From assembly GCF_016820535.1 (NCBI RefSeq), contig NZ_JADHDY010000016.1:410-64409 (forward strand): a stretch of 64,000 nucleotides of DNA, in the 5' to 3' direction. Positions within the stretch are counted from its first letter, which is position 1; each line of letters starts with the position of its first letter. This stretch comes from Sporosarcina beigongshangi (GTDB lineage Bacteria > Actinomycetota > Actinomycetes > Actinomycetales > Micrococcaceae). The notes beneath the pieces were generated by a model. That model had not been told where the DNA came from. It made no database searches and saw nothing but the letters and a program-made list of their open reading frames with translations. The translations under genes and the position numbers were made by a program. Positions 17,795-26,809 of the stretch are shown here, piece after piece.

Positions 17795-18478
17795 TTACCT
17801 GAACAGCAGATCAGCAAGAATGTTGACAGAGTTCAGCAATGACTGTCCTTTGGCCTTTGAATAATCGGTGTAGATGATTTCGACCGGTTGTTCCACCCAT
17901 TTGGGCTTCAGTTCCGAAATCTGGTGGATGAGTTCCGAGGCGTGCGCCATCCGGTTCTGGGTCAGGTGGATCTTTCCGGCAACCTGCGGGCTGAGGGCCC
18001 GGAGACCGTTGTGGGCGTCGGTCAGCGCCATGCCGGTGGACATTCTCGACTGGATCGCCGCGGTTCGCAGCACAGTCCGCTTTGCAAGGGACATCTTGGT
18101 GCGCTTGTCCAGGAAGCGCGACCCCAGCACCACCTCGGCCTCGCCGGACTTGATGCGCTCGGACATTGCCTGCGCGTCGACGACGCGGTGTTGCCCATCG
18201 GCGTCGAAAGTCACAATACAATCCAGCTCAGGATCGTTGAGAGCGTACTCAATGCCGGTTTGCAGGGATGCTCCCTGCCCCAGGTTTACGGGGTGCTGGA
18301 CCACGACGGCTCCCGCGTCACGTGCCGCCGTCTGGGAGCCGTCGGTGCTGCCGTCATCGACGCACACCACAAAGGGGAAAACCTCTCGCAGCCCCGAAAT
18401 AACGTCGCCGACAACCGACGCCTCGTTATACATGGGGATGACTATCCAAGTTCGACTCACTGAGACAGTATCCCACAC
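17795..18478 (-). CDS. GT2 glycosyltransferase, DPM1/polyprenyl-phosphate type
   Basis: 227 residues. WIVIPMYNEASVV at the start, VVCVDDGSTDGS (metal-binding DDGS) and TFDADGQH (DxD) show a GT-A fold enzyme close to dolichol-phosphate mannose synthases. No C-terminal membrane helices are present, and the DUF2304 partner next door may supply the anchor. It probably charges a polyprenyl-phosphate with a hexose for use outside the membrane. The start is uncertain: GTG at 18478 or GTG at 18460, which is closer to the conserved region. Confidence 0.82.
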   Translation of the reverse strand: MWDTVSVSRTWIVIPMYNEASVVGDVISGLREVFPFVVCVDDGSTDGSQTAARDAGAVVVQHPVNLGQGASLQTGIEYALNDPELDCIVTFDADGQHRVVDAQAMSERIKSGEAEVVLGSRFLDKRTKMSLAKRTVLRTAAIQSRMSTGMALTDAHNGLRALSPQVAGKIHLTQNRMAHASELIHQISELKPKWVEQPVEIIYTDYSKAKGQSLLNSVNILADLLFR

Positions 18479-18518
18479 AAGCCTATTGTGGCCGGGCGTG
18501 CTGCGGCCTCCGCCGGAC

Positions 18519-19001
18519 TCAAGCCCGGGCCATCGCCGAAAGGGCGTTGGCCATGGCGAAGGGCCCGTGGATCAGCGGCGCATCCGTCTTGTTGCGCAGC
18601 GTCCAGACCGCCCAGTCAGATTGGGGGTCCGCGGAGACAACAATGTCCGCCGAACACAATGCGGCTGCCAGCGTCTTGTCCTTCCGCAGCGCCCTGACGA
18701 CCCGGTGCGACGCCAGGTTGTACTCGAGCAGCCGGCCGACCACTCCGGCAGTGCCGCCCTTTGCGGAAAGCGCTGCCGCGGCGCGGGATGCCCGGCCGCC
18801 GGCCGGGACCTTGAGCGCGCGGACGGTGAGCGCGCCCTCCGCTTTCGCCGGCGCAGACGACGGCGAGGAAACGACTGCTGTGCCGCTCAGTTCGACGTCG
18901 GCGGGCACCGCGGCGCGTGCGGCACGCCAGAGGCTGTCGATGGCCAAGTCCGGCCTGCCCTCACTGCTGACGACGAGGGCGACATGGAATGTCTTGCTCA
19001 T
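18519..19001 (-). CDS. Unknown 160-residue protein in glycosyltransferase cluster
   Basis: I do not recognise this family. The sequence begins KTFHVALVVSSEGRPDLAIDSLWRAAR, has an Ala/Gly/Ser-rich middle, and a second ordered part with ADIVVSADPQSDWAVWTLRN. The alternating beta and alpha pattern and the VSADP...W stretch resemble half of a GT-B domain, so a small regulator or accessory of a glycosyltransferase is conceivable. It overlaps the upstream glycosyltransferase gene by 4 nt (ATGA) and has codon usage like its neighbours, which supports it being real. No catalytic motif is visible. Confidence 0.6.
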   Translation of the reverse strand: MSKTFHVALVVSSEGRPDLAIDSLWRAARAAVPADVELSGTAVVSSPSSAPAKAEGALTVRALKVPAGGRASRAAAALSAKGGTAGVVGRLLEYNLASHRVVRALRKDKTLAAALCSADIVVSADPQSDWAVWTLRNKTDAPLIHGPFAMANALSAMARA

Positions 19002-20341
19002 GATGCGCTCCTGTCTGTGGTTGCGTCGTCCGCCGGGTTGCCGGAGCCGATGAGGCCGCGAAGCTCGTGGATGGCCGGGCGCAAAGTCGCAGTCCGTTCA
19101 AATTGCTGCCCGTAGTCCCAGGCATCCGCCCACCGTTGCGGGTCCGGGTCTGCCAGCTCCTTGGCGCACGCTTCCAGTGCCACGGCGATACTTTCTGCAG
19201 AAAGGTCCTTGGCAGGGAACCACAGCGGGTAGTCCTTCAGGAGTGCCGTGGCAGCGCTCTCCATGTCGTGGATGGACACAATTGGCAGGCCCGTGGCAAG
19301 GTATTCGGCCGTCTTGCCGCCGGTGACAAATTTTCCGGGGGCAAGAATGAGAAGGAGAGCATCCATGTCCCGATAGAAGCCGGTGACCTCCCGCTTGGAA
19401 ATCGGCCCGTCGTAAGACAACCCAGTGTGGATTCCGGACTCGAAGATTTCCAGGACTTCGGGCGGCACCAGGCCCGATGGCGTCAGCTTTCCCCGGAATA
19501 CTGCTTCAGCTGCAGCGGGCGTGGCCGGACCGAAGGCCATATCCCATCCAGCCAGAAACTCCGTCAGTGGCACTGTCGCATACTGCAGAGTCCCCAGGTA
19601 TCCAAACCGTGGTGATTGTGTCGCCTCTACGGCGGGCCGGGCATGACCAGGTTGCGCGTCGAATCCATTGGGCACCATTCGCATCTTGTCGGCAACGCCC
19701 GGGTGGCGTTTGGCGTACATGTCACGGATCGGGCTGTTGACATACCAAACCTGCAGAGCATCAGCCAGATATGCTTCCTCTATGAGGCCACGTTCCGACG
19801 TCGTGCTGAAGATCTCCTCACCGGTGAACGGGCTGAAAAACCAAGTGTCGCGGTAGTCCAAGACATAGGGCACGCCTGGCAAATCGCGAGCAACCTTAAA
19901 CGAGACATAGGGACTAGCAGACGCCATAACTAAATCCACCGGCTTACTGCGGTGGATATCGTGGGCGGCCTCGCTGGCGGGTTTGTGCCACAGGGCGTGA
20001 AAGTCCTCGGGGAATCCCTTGCGACTGCGCCGGCGGTAAAGCTCCTTCCAAACATAGGGGGCCTGAATCCGCAGCCGGGAATACCGTCGGATATCGCGGC
20101 GGGCTGGCTCCTCGGCGCCGCCGTCGGAAATATGTACCACCTTGATACGGGGGTCAATGGCATCAACGAGCCCCTTGTCGGTGCCCGCCATCTCCGCCCA
20201 GATCCCGGCATCGAGGGTAAGGACTGTGACATCCCAACCGGAATTAACGAACTCGTTGGCGACCGCTGTGCAACGGTATACGGATGAGGCCGAACTGGGC
20301 GGAAAGGCAAAGGCAACGTACAGCAGGTGGGGCTTGGTCAC
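18998..20341 (-). CDS. GT4-like glycosyltransferase
   Basis: 447 residues. The N-terminal Rossmann half starts HLLYVAFAFPPSSASSVYR, followed by VLDYRDTWFFSPF and VWYVNSPIRDMYAKRHP, features of a GT4-like acceptor domain. The C-terminal half contains MVPNGFD, FGYLGTLQY and GKTAEYLATGLPIVSI, in which Glu of TAEYL is the likely donor-binding acid. It is a cytoplasmic or peripheral membrane enzyme of unknown sugar specificity. It overlaps its neighbours on both sides by 4 nt, so at least three genes form one translationally coupled unit. Confidence 0.8.
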   Translation of the reverse strand: MTKPHLLYVAFAFPPSSASSVYRCTAVANEFVNSGWDVTVLTLDAGIWAEMAGTDKGLVDAIDPRIKVVHISDGGAEEPARRDIRRYSRLRIQAPYVWKELYRRRSRKGFPEDFHALWHKPASEAAHDIHRSKPVDLVMASASPYVSFKVARDLPGVPYVLDYRDTWFFSPFTGEEIFSTTSERGLIEEAYLADALQVWYVNSPIRDMYAKRHPGVADKMRMVPNGFDAQPGHARPAVEATQSPRFGYLGTLQYATVPLTEFLAGWDMAFGPATPAAAEAVFRGKLTPSGLVPPEVLEIFESGIHTGLSYDGPISKREVTGFYRDMDALLLILAPGKFVTGGKTAEYLATGLPIVSIHDMESAATALLKDYPLWFPAKDLSAESIAVALEACAKELADPDPQRWADAWDYGQQFERTATLRPAIHELRGLIGSGNPADDATTDRSAS

Positions 20342-21312
20342 GCGACGTTCTCCAGGGTCTTGTTGTAACCGGCAATAAGGCGAGGGAGCAGGACTGCAGG
20401 CGAGTGCGTTCTCTGGACGTAACCAGTGCTGTCCAACTCTTTCGACAGCTTCACGGGATCCTCCAGTGATTCCCTGACGGCATCCCCTACTTCGGCCCGG
20501 GTGACTGAAACAGTGGCGACATCCGCGGGATAGCCCGGGTCCTGGTCCGCAAAAATGGTGGGGATGCCCATTCCCATGGCTTCCAGTTCACTCGTCGCCA
20601 AGATGCCCGCGATCTGCCCCACAGTGACGTGGGCCCTTGCCATCTCGAGAAGAAATTCAGCCTTCGGCATCTTGGGCAGCAGTTGCACACCCATGGCGGC
20701 CACTTCAGGGGCTCTGTCACCCCAGTCGAGCCCTACTATGTCAACGTCCATCCCCTTGAGCGAATCAACGACGTCAGATGCGGTTTGCACCCAGGCATCT
20801 CCTCCCTTGGAGGCGTCCCAGCGTGAAGGAAAGAACACCCTCGGCTTGTCCGCGGGCGCCCACTGAGGAAGCTCCTCCATGTCGACGGGGATTGGCATGT
20901 ACTCAGCATCAGGCCTGGCCTGTTCCGCTTTCTCACGGTTATCCGGAGTTGCGTACCAAACGTGCCCCGCACCGTCGATGTCGGACTTAATGGCGGCGTG
21001 GTGCTGTTCCTGCCAATAGTTCTCCCGGATGTCAGTCCCATGCAAAGTGAGTGCATAGGGGCGTGCAAAACGCCCGCGGGCCCATTTCGCCCGGCCTCCC
21101 ATGTTGACGTGCCACAATTCCGTACGGGGGTAGGTCACAGCCATGTCCAAAAGGAATCGGTAGTAGGCGGCTCGTGACCCGCCACGTGTCCAGGGTCCCT
21201 GCACTATGTTCCAAGGCAAGCCTTCACGCTTGGCCTGACGGACAAAGTTCTTGCCGACGTCTGCACAATCAAAAAGTTGAGTGATCCTGAGTTCCTTGCC
21301 CATGTCCTCCAT
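20338..21312 (-). CDS. Glycosyltransferase, GT4-like
   Basis: 324 residues. The sequence shows a GT-B layout: LRITQLFDCADVGKNFV, YALTLHGTDIRENYW, HVWYATPDNREKAEQA, then RVFFPSRWDASKGGDAWVQ and SELEAMGMGIPTIFADQDPGY, where the Glu of ELEAMGMG is the donor-site acid. It is first in the minus-strand run 20338 down to 17353. An alternative ATG three codons in is possible. The opposite-strand ABC exporter gene begins 78 nt upstream, so the gap probably holds promoters for both. Substrate unknown. Confidence 0.75.
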   Translation of the reverse strand: MEDMGKELRITQLFDCADVGKNFVRQAKREGLPWNIVQGPWTRGGSRAAYYRFLLDMAVTYPRTELWHVNMGGRAKWARGRFARPYALTLHGTDIRENYWQEQHHAAIKSDIDGAGHVWYATPDNREKAEQARPDAEYMPIPVDMEELPQWAPADKPRVFFPSRWDASKGGDAWVQTASDVVDSLKGMDVDIVGLDWGDRAPEVAAMGVQLLPKMPKAEFLLEMARAHVTVGQIAGILATSELEAMGMGIPTIFADQDPGYPADVATVSVTRAEVGDAVRESLEDPVKLSKELDSTGYVQRTHSPAVLLPRLIAGYNKTLENVA

Positions 21313-21389
21313 TGTCGCATTGCCAAGATTGCTTCTTGGACAGCCCTTAGAATGGGATGGACTCTTCCTCTGCCGTCATGGAGTAATAC

Positions 21390-23183
21390 TTGAAAAATCT
21401 GCGCCGAACCCTTGGCCAGCTGTTGCCGTTGCTTCCGTCCAACGCGCGACGGTTCCTTTTCCTCTTCGCTTCCATGTCATCGGTCCTTGTGCTGCTGGAT
21501 GCGGCTGCCCTTGGCGTCTTTGCTTTGGTTCTGAACCAGATCATGCAGGCAGATTCCGCTGATGTCTCTATGAGCCTGCCCTTGATCGGCGAGATCTCCC
21601 AGACCACCGGCCTCGTGATCTTGATCTCTGCAGCAGCCGTCATGATTTTGAAGTCATTCCTCAACATCTGGCTGCAGTGGGTCTCCACCCGAAAGTTTGC
21701 CGACTACGAACTTGAGATCGGCACCGTACTCTTCCAGAGCTACATCAGGGCTCCTTGGATTTCCCGCCAGAACAGATCTACCAGCGAGCTGGTCCGCATG
21801 ATTGACGTCGGCATTGCCAATACGATCTCCGGGGTCCTGTTCCCCGCAGTAGTGCTCCCAGCACAGGCACTCACCTTTGTGTCGGTGTTTGTCATCCTGG
21901 TGGCCGCCTCGTGGCAGACGGCACTCATTACTGTCATCTACCTCGGGGCCATCGCGGCCTTCCTCTATCTGTACTTGTCCAAGAAGTCCTACGAGGCCGG
22001 CCGGATCAACAGGGATTCAGCCATGCGCATGTCCACCTTGGTGGCCGAAATGCTGGCGGCGTTGAAGGAGATCACCCTGCGCGACAAGGCGGAAGAAGTG
22101 GGTGCGGTCGTCTACATCAGTCGAGAGAAGGCGGCCCGGTCACGGTCCAACATTCGCTTCCTTGGCGCTGTTCCCAAATTCGTGATTGACATGGCACTCA
22201 TCGGCGGATTTGTGCTGATCGGAACGGTTGGTTATTTCAGCGGCGGCATCGGCACGGCAATGTCATCCGTTGCCATCTTTGCCTTGGCGGGTTTCAAAAT
22301 GGTGCCCGCACTGACCACCATTCAGTCGCAAGTCACCTTAGTCCAGTCCACACTCCCCTACACAGAACTAGTCATGGCTGACATCCGCGAGGCAACAGAC
22401 TTCCGCGCCAATGCTGAAAAGCTCGGCAAGCAGCCCATCACAGGTGAACCGAAGATGCTCGAGTTGCGCAGCGTCGAATTCACCTATCCCGGAGCCCAGG
22501 CTCCCGCAGTCACTGATATCAACTTGTCTTTGCCCCTCGGTACCTCAGTGGGAGTTGTCGGCCAGTCGGGAGCGGGAAAATCCACGTTGATCGATATCTT
22601 CCTTGGCCTGCTGGTTCCCTCCAGCGGTTCAATGACTCTCGACGGCGTTGCCCTCGAGAATGTGCTGGCGGCTTGGCGCAAGAGGGTGGGCTACGTGCCT
22701 CAGGAAGTTGCCATCTTTGACGGCACAGTTGCACAAAATGTGGCCCTGTCCTGGGGCAGTGAAGTGGACGAGGAACGCGTGCGGACCTCCCTCGCCCGCG
22801 CCCAGCTACTGGAGACCATTGATGCCCGCCCTGGTGGTATCCACGGGCGGGTGGGCGAACGTGGCGGTTCGCTTTCAGGCGGCCAGCGTCAGCGCCTCGG
22901 CATTGCCCGAGCCCTCTACATGGATCCGCTCGTGCTAGTGCTCGACGAGGCAACCAGCGCCTTGGACACGGCCACAGAAGCTGCCGTGGCCACCGCCATC
23001 AACGGCCTGCAAGGAGACGTTACCGTCATCTCGGTGGCACACCGACTGTCCACCATCCGCGACTGCGACCAAGTGTTCTTCATGAACGAGGGAACCATCG
23101 AGACCCGCGGCACCTTTGACGAGGTCGTGGCCGCCAACCCGGCCTTTGCGCAGCAGGCAGCCCTCGCCGGCCTGACCCAGTAA
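21390..23183 (+). CDS. MsbA/PglK-like ABC exporter (fused membrane and ATPase domains)
   Basis: 597 residues. TTG start with GGAG 6 nt upstream. Six membrane helices are spread over residues 20-310, and the ATPase domain starts near 355: Walker A GQSGAGKST, signature LSGGQRQR, Walker B LVLVLDEATSAL, H-loop VAHRLS. This half-transporter would work as a homodimer. Members near glycosyltransferases flip lipid-linked sugars (PglK) or lipids. It is the only plus-strand gene in a 10-kb minus-strand run of glycosyltransferases, which supports export of their product. A toxin- or lipid-exporter role cannot be excluded. Confidence 0.9.
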   Translation: MKNLRRTLGQLLPLLPSNARRFLFLFASMSSVLVLLDAAALGVFALVLNQIMQADSADVSMSLPLIGEISQTTGLVILISAAAVMILKSFLNIWLQWVSTRKFADYELEIGTVLFQSYIRAPWISRQNRSTSELVRMIDVGIANTISGVLFPAVVLPAQALTFVSVFVILVAASWQTALITVIYLGAIAAFLYLYLSKKSYEAGRINRDSAMRMSTLVAEMLAALKEITLRDKAEEVGAVVYISREKAARSRSNIRFLGAVPKFVIDMALIGGFVLIGTVGYFSGGIGTAMSSVAIFALAGFKMVPALTTIQSQVTLVQSTLPYTELVMADIREATDFRANAEKLGKQPITGEPKMLELRSVEFTYPGAQAPAVTDINLSLPLGTSVGVVGQSGAGKSTLIDIFLGLLVPSSGSMTLDGVALENVLAAWRKRVGYVPQEVAIFDGTVAQNVALSWGSEVDEERVRTSLARAQLLETIDARPGGIHGRVGERGGSLSGGQRQRLGIARALYMDPLVLVLDEATSALDTATEAAVATAINGLQGDVTVISVAHRLSTIRDCDQVFFMNEGTIETRGTFDEVVAANPAFAQQAALAGLTQ

Positions 23184-23197
23184 AAGAGTTCCCTCTC

Positions 23198-24457
23198 CTA
23201 AAGTCGGTCGGCAAGAAGGTCGGCTGTGGCCGCGGCGTTGACCTCCGCGTCATAGCGTTCGGCCCAGAGTTTCTTCGGCTCGTACGTTCCCGGATCAGCG
23301 GCCAAAACATGCTGCAAGGCTGCAACGAGGTCGTTGTCACTGAAGTCCGCCGGGATGAGCTCGCCTGTTCGAAGTGCCTCTCCGACAATCTCAGCCGTGC
23401 CACCTACATCTGTTGCAACCACTGGGATGCCATAGGAAATCGCCTCCATGATGCTGACGGGGACACCCTCAGTGGTGCTGACGTTGATGAAGGCTGCAAC
23501 AGGCTTGTTCCGGTAGAACTCCATGACCTCGTGGTGAGGCGTCGCGCCCCGAATCTCCACGGTCAGGCCCGGATTCTGCATTTCCTGCGCGCGCCGACGC
23601 AATTCCCCTTCCAAGGTGCCCCCGCCGAAATGGATCCAGGTCATGGGATTGTCGAGAGGCATAGTTTTCAGGGCGTCAAGAATCCGTGACACCCTTTTCA
23701 GCGGAATCAGATGAGAACAACTGACAACTATGCGCCCTGGCGGCGGAGCCGTGTCGTTGCTGTCAGAGGGGGCCCGGTCCTCCCGCACCCCACCAGCCAA
23801 CGGAGCACCGCTGCCGAGGCGCCGCACAAATATCTTGCTGGCCAGGCCTTCCTCCGGATATGTCGCCATGAGGTAGTTGGATGCCTGGGTTGAACCCGTC
23901 AAGATGCGGTCACTGCGGCGGAACATTGAGGGGCGAAACGGCAGATAGCCAAGCCGCTCTTCGTATAAGTCATAGCCATGCAGGCGCAGGTTGACAGAAA
24001 CAATTCGGGATTGGATCCAGGGCACCAACACTCCGATGCCCATGCCCCAAAAACTATAGACGGTGGTTTCGACGCCGTCTTCGTACAACGCGGACTGCAG
24101 TCGGGGATCACTTGCAAGTCCCATGCCAGCTGCGGCACCGAGCAGGAATGTCCGGCCGTGACCCTTCAATCGTCCGGTTCGGGCTTCCGCCATGGCAACT
24201 TTGACCAGTACTCCCAAGTTACGCGGCGACAGCAGTGCCCTAACCTTTTGTGCCTTTGAAGTGCCGTACAGACTGCCTCCAAAGTGGACGTTCTGCGGAA
24301 GCTTGGCCAAGTCCATGGCCTGAGCAGGTGCGTGGTTGAACAGGACCACTTCATCGAAACGGGCGGCCAGTGCCGTGATCTCGGCGGCCACAAAGACATG
24401 GTCTCCTGTCAGGAACGGGTATTGATTGGCAAGCAGGACTAGGCGGCGCATGGCCAT
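23198..24457 (-). CDS. GT4 glycosyltransferase
   Basis: 419 residues. The N-terminal domain (RRLVLLANQYPFLTGDHVFV) is followed by SVNLRLHGYDLYEE and RILTGSTQASNYLMA. The donor domain has VVSCSHLIPLKRVSRI, and TTEGVPVSIMEAISYG contains the E-x7-E motif of GT4 enzymes, then VVATDVGGTAEIV. It converges with the ABC exporter gene with a 14-nt gap. Substrate cannot be told. The enzyme would act on the cytoplasmic side during polysaccharide assembly. Confidence 0.85.
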   Translation of the reverse strand: MAMRRLVLLANQYPFLTGDHVFVAAEITALAARFDEVVLFNHAPAQAMDLAKLPQNVHFGGSLYGTSKAQKVRALLSPRNLGVLVKVAMAEARTGRLKGHGRTFLLGAAAGMGLASDPRLQSALYEDGVETTVYSFWGMGIGVLVPWIQSRIVSVNLRLHGYDLYEERLGYLPFRPSMFRRSDRILTGSTQASNYLMATYPEEGLASKIFVRRLGSGAPLAGGVREDRAPSDSNDTAPPPGRIVVSCSHLIPLKRVSRILDALKTMPLDNPMTWIHFGGGTLEGELRRRAQEMQNPGLTVEIRGATPHHEVMEFYRNKPVAAFINVSTTEGVPVSIMEAISYGIPVVATDVGGTAEIVGEALRTGELIPADFSDNDLVAALQHVLAADPGTYEPKKLWAERYDAEVNAAATADLLADRL

Positions 24458-24489
24458 GAGGATTCCTTAGGCGAAAATCGGTACTGGGG

Positions 24490-25611
24490 TCAGGCTCGGG
24501 CAACCGCGGCAAGATAAGCAGTGTCAAAGAGTGCGCCGACGGTTTCCGGTGAAAAGCGCTCCCGGATGGGGGTGGCAATCGATTCTGCGGGAACGTCCTT
24601 GAACGCCTCCACAGCGTCGAGGATGGCGGCTCCGAGCACCTCGGGGCGCGGGTCGTCCACGAGGCGGCTGTTGGAATCGTCGGCGTAGTCGCTGAAGCCG
24701 CCCACCCGGGTGGCCACCACGGCCCGCCCGGCGGCGAGTGCCTCGGCAGCAGAGGTGAAGAAGTTCTCCTGTTCCGTGGGCAGGAAGAACAAGTCAGCGG
24801 CGGAGAGGTGGTCCGCGACCTCGACAGGACGGACGGAACCGGCCAGGGTGACAGAGTCCTGCAGGCCCATCTCCGCCACGAGCCCTTCACACTCGGTGCG
24901 CTGCGGCCCGTCCCCCACCCAGGTCAAGTGGGCCGGCACGCCCTGGTCCCGCAGCCAGGCAATGGTCTGGATCGTGGAGAGCGGCCGCTTGCGCGGGATG
25001 AGTCCGCCCACGGCCACCAGCTTCAGCGGCTTGGCGAAGGTGCTGGGCAGCACGGGGCCCCGGCCCTTCACCACACACGGAATGACCCGTGCCGCATCTG
25101 GCCGGGCGAAGCGCTGCATCTCAGCGGCCAGCTGGCGAGTCACGCCAGTCACCACATGGGGGAAGCGCAGAACGCTGCGCAGCCCCGACAGCTTCTGCCA
25201 CAACGGTGAAACGCTGGCCGGGTTGACCACACCGTTCCAGTGTTCGGTGTGGACCCACGGGCGGCCACGTCCGGCGACGGAGCGGGCGCTCCAAGCCGGC
25301 AGGACGAGGAGGATCGAGGAGAACGCCATGGTGTGCACGACGTCGGCCCAGCCCATCTCCCGGGCGAGCAGCCGCTGGCAGGCCAGCACCGTCTGCGGCC
25401 GCTTGGGGTCGGCAGCCACCCGGCGGACGGGCACGCCTTCCCAAATGCCGTTGGCATCGGCGGGCAGGGCCAGGGCCGTTCCGAGCCGCACGTGCACCAC
25501 ACGCACCTCATGTCCCTGCCCGCGGATAGCCTCGACATGCTCAGCATTGAACGGCGCCTCGGCCGGGCGCTCCTCGTGGGGGTACCAGGTGGCAACAACC
25601 AGAATCTTCAT
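24490..25611 (-). CDS. GT4 glycosyltransferase
   Basis: 373 residues. It opens MKILVVATWYPHEERPAEAP, and VHTEHWNG and VVTGVTRQLAAEM mark the acceptor domain. LVAVGGLIPRKRP, LTWVGDGPQ and EQENFFTSAAEALAAG (E-x7-E) with VVATRVGGF form the donor domain. It is a typical GT4 enzyme of full length. It lies 31 nt from the next gene upstream and 32 nt from the next one downstream on the same strand, so an operon with both is likely. Confidence 0.85.
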   Translation of the reverse strand: MKILVVATWYPHEERPAEAPFNAEHVEAIRGQGHEVRVVHVRLGTALALPADANGIWEGVPVRRVAADPKRPQTVLACQRLLAREMGWADVVHTMAFSSILLVLPAWSARSVAGRGRPWVHTEHWNGVVNPASVSPLWQKLSGLRSVLRFPHVVTGVTRQLAAEMQRFARPDAARVIPCVVKGRGPVLPSTFAKPLKLVAVGGLIPRKRPLSTIQTIAWLRDQGVPAHLTWVGDGPQRTECEGLVAEMGLQDSVTLAGSVRPVEVADHLSAADLFFLPTEQENFFTSAAEALAAGRAVVATRVGGFSDYADDSNSRLVDDPRPEVLGAAILDAVEAFKDVPAESIATPIRERFSPETVGALFDTAYLAAVARA

Positions 25612-25642
25612 GGTTTCCTTGATGACAGCGAAATAGTTCGGA

Positions 25643-26752
25643 CTAGGAAAGCAGTGCCGAGGCGGCCATGAAGCGCAGCGGCGCCTCAGGGTGGAGCAGG
25701 GCGGAGACGTCGCGCGGCAGCCACGTGCGCGGGCTGCTGAAGGTGCGCCGGGCGGTGGCCAGCGCCTTCATGGTTGCGGCATCCACTTCGCCGCGCGCCA
25801 CGGCGTCGAGCAGTGCGCGGTCTGCAAGGGACAGAGGGCGGGCGGCACGCGGTGCGGCAAACAGCAGCCGCCGCGCCACCTCGGCCATCTCGGCGGCGTC
25901 GCGGGCGGACCAGGTGCCGGCGTCTGCGCGCAGCAGCACGTGGCCGAAAACATGGATGCGCAGCAGCTTGGTCACAATGGACGTCCGTGCCTTGGCCGGG
26001 AGCCCGGCAAACCATTCGGTGTCCACGAGGTCGGCGGCAAATGCCAGGTCCTCGGTGACGGGGCGGGGCGTTGCCGTCACGCGGACCACGGCGTCGTCGT
26101 GCACCAGGTAGCGCGGCAGGCCGCGGCCGTAGCTGATGCGGGCGCCGGAGAACCACAGCGCCGCGGAGAAAGACTGGTCCTCGCCCGTGGCGTAGCGCGT
26201 GGGCAGCACGAGGCCCAGGCTGCGCACCAGGGAGAGCCGCATGATGCCCAGCGGCGCCGTGCGGTATGTGAGGCGGTCGGCCACGGGGTCCAGTCCGGCC
26301 GTGCGGTGGCGGCGCACCACGGGAGTGCGGATCACCCCGCCGCCCGCATGGGCCATGGGCGCGATCAGCACATCGGCCGACTCCTGCCCTGCCCGCTCCA
26401 CCCACTGCGCCAGGGCGCCCGGCTCCAGCGAGTCGTCGCTGCCCATGATCGAAACCCAGGTGCCGGTGGCCAGCGAAATCCCGTGGTTGAACGGCCCTGC
26501 CGGGCTCTTGATGCCGTCGGCAAACTCCACGAAGCGCACGCGGTCCCGGTGCTCCGGCGCCACACGCTCCCGGATCGGCCCGGCCGCCGTATTGTGGCAG
26601 ACCACCGTCACGCGCAGCCGCCCCGCATCCCCGGCGCCAGTAGGCAGTCCCGACTCTATGAGGGACGCCACGGTGCGCCCCACCGGCCGGTCAGGGGTGT
26701 GCACGGCAATCACCACGTCCACCAGCACTGAATCCTTGTTTACGTTCTCCAC
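25643..26752 (-). CDS. GT2 glycosyltransferase, paralogue of the divergent neighbour
   Basis: 369 residues. The GT-A domain opens with VDVVIAVHTPDRPVGRTVASL, has VTVVCHN, and SIMGSDDSLEPGALAQWVE at the DxD-like metal site. The C-terminal 140 residues are helical. It shares layout and many residues with the protein at 26810-27964, including SPAGPxNxxxxLA, RTP, the GED acidic motif and a xKLxRIH segment, so the two genes are old duplicates arranged head to head. The GTG start is preceded by TAACCT 6 nt away and no ribosome site. Substrate unknown. Confidence 0.8.
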   Translation of the reverse strand: MENVNKDSVLVDVVIAVHTPDRPVGRTVASLIESGLPTGAGDAGRLRVTVVCHNTAAGPIRERVAPEHRDRVRFVEFADGIKSPAGPFNHGISLATGTWVSIMGSDDSLEPGALAQWVERAGQESADVLIAPMAHAGGGVIRTPVVRRHRTAGLDPVADRLTYRTAPLGIMRLSLVRSLGLVLPTRYATGEDQSFSAALWFSGARISYGRGLPRYLVHDDAVVRVTATPRPVTEDLAFAADLVDTEWFAGLPAKARTSIVTKLLRIHVFGHVLLRADAGTWSARDAAEMAEVARRLLFAAPRAARPLSLADRALLDAVARGEVDAATMKALATARRTFSSPRTWLPRDVSALLHPEAPLRFMAASALLS

Positions 26753-26758
26753 CCAGTA

Positions 26759-26764
26759 AGGTTA
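26759..26764 (-). promoter_or_regulatory. -10-like element for leaderless GT2 gene
   Basis: TAACCT on the minus strand lies 6 nt before the GTG at 26752 in a divergent gap of only 57 nt. The other strand of the gap reads TAAGGT, so promoters for the two divergent genes may overlap. Confidence 0.35.
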
Positions 26765-26809
26765 TCGCGGAACACCGGAACCACCCTGAACCGCCTAGGC
26801 AGGAGCACC

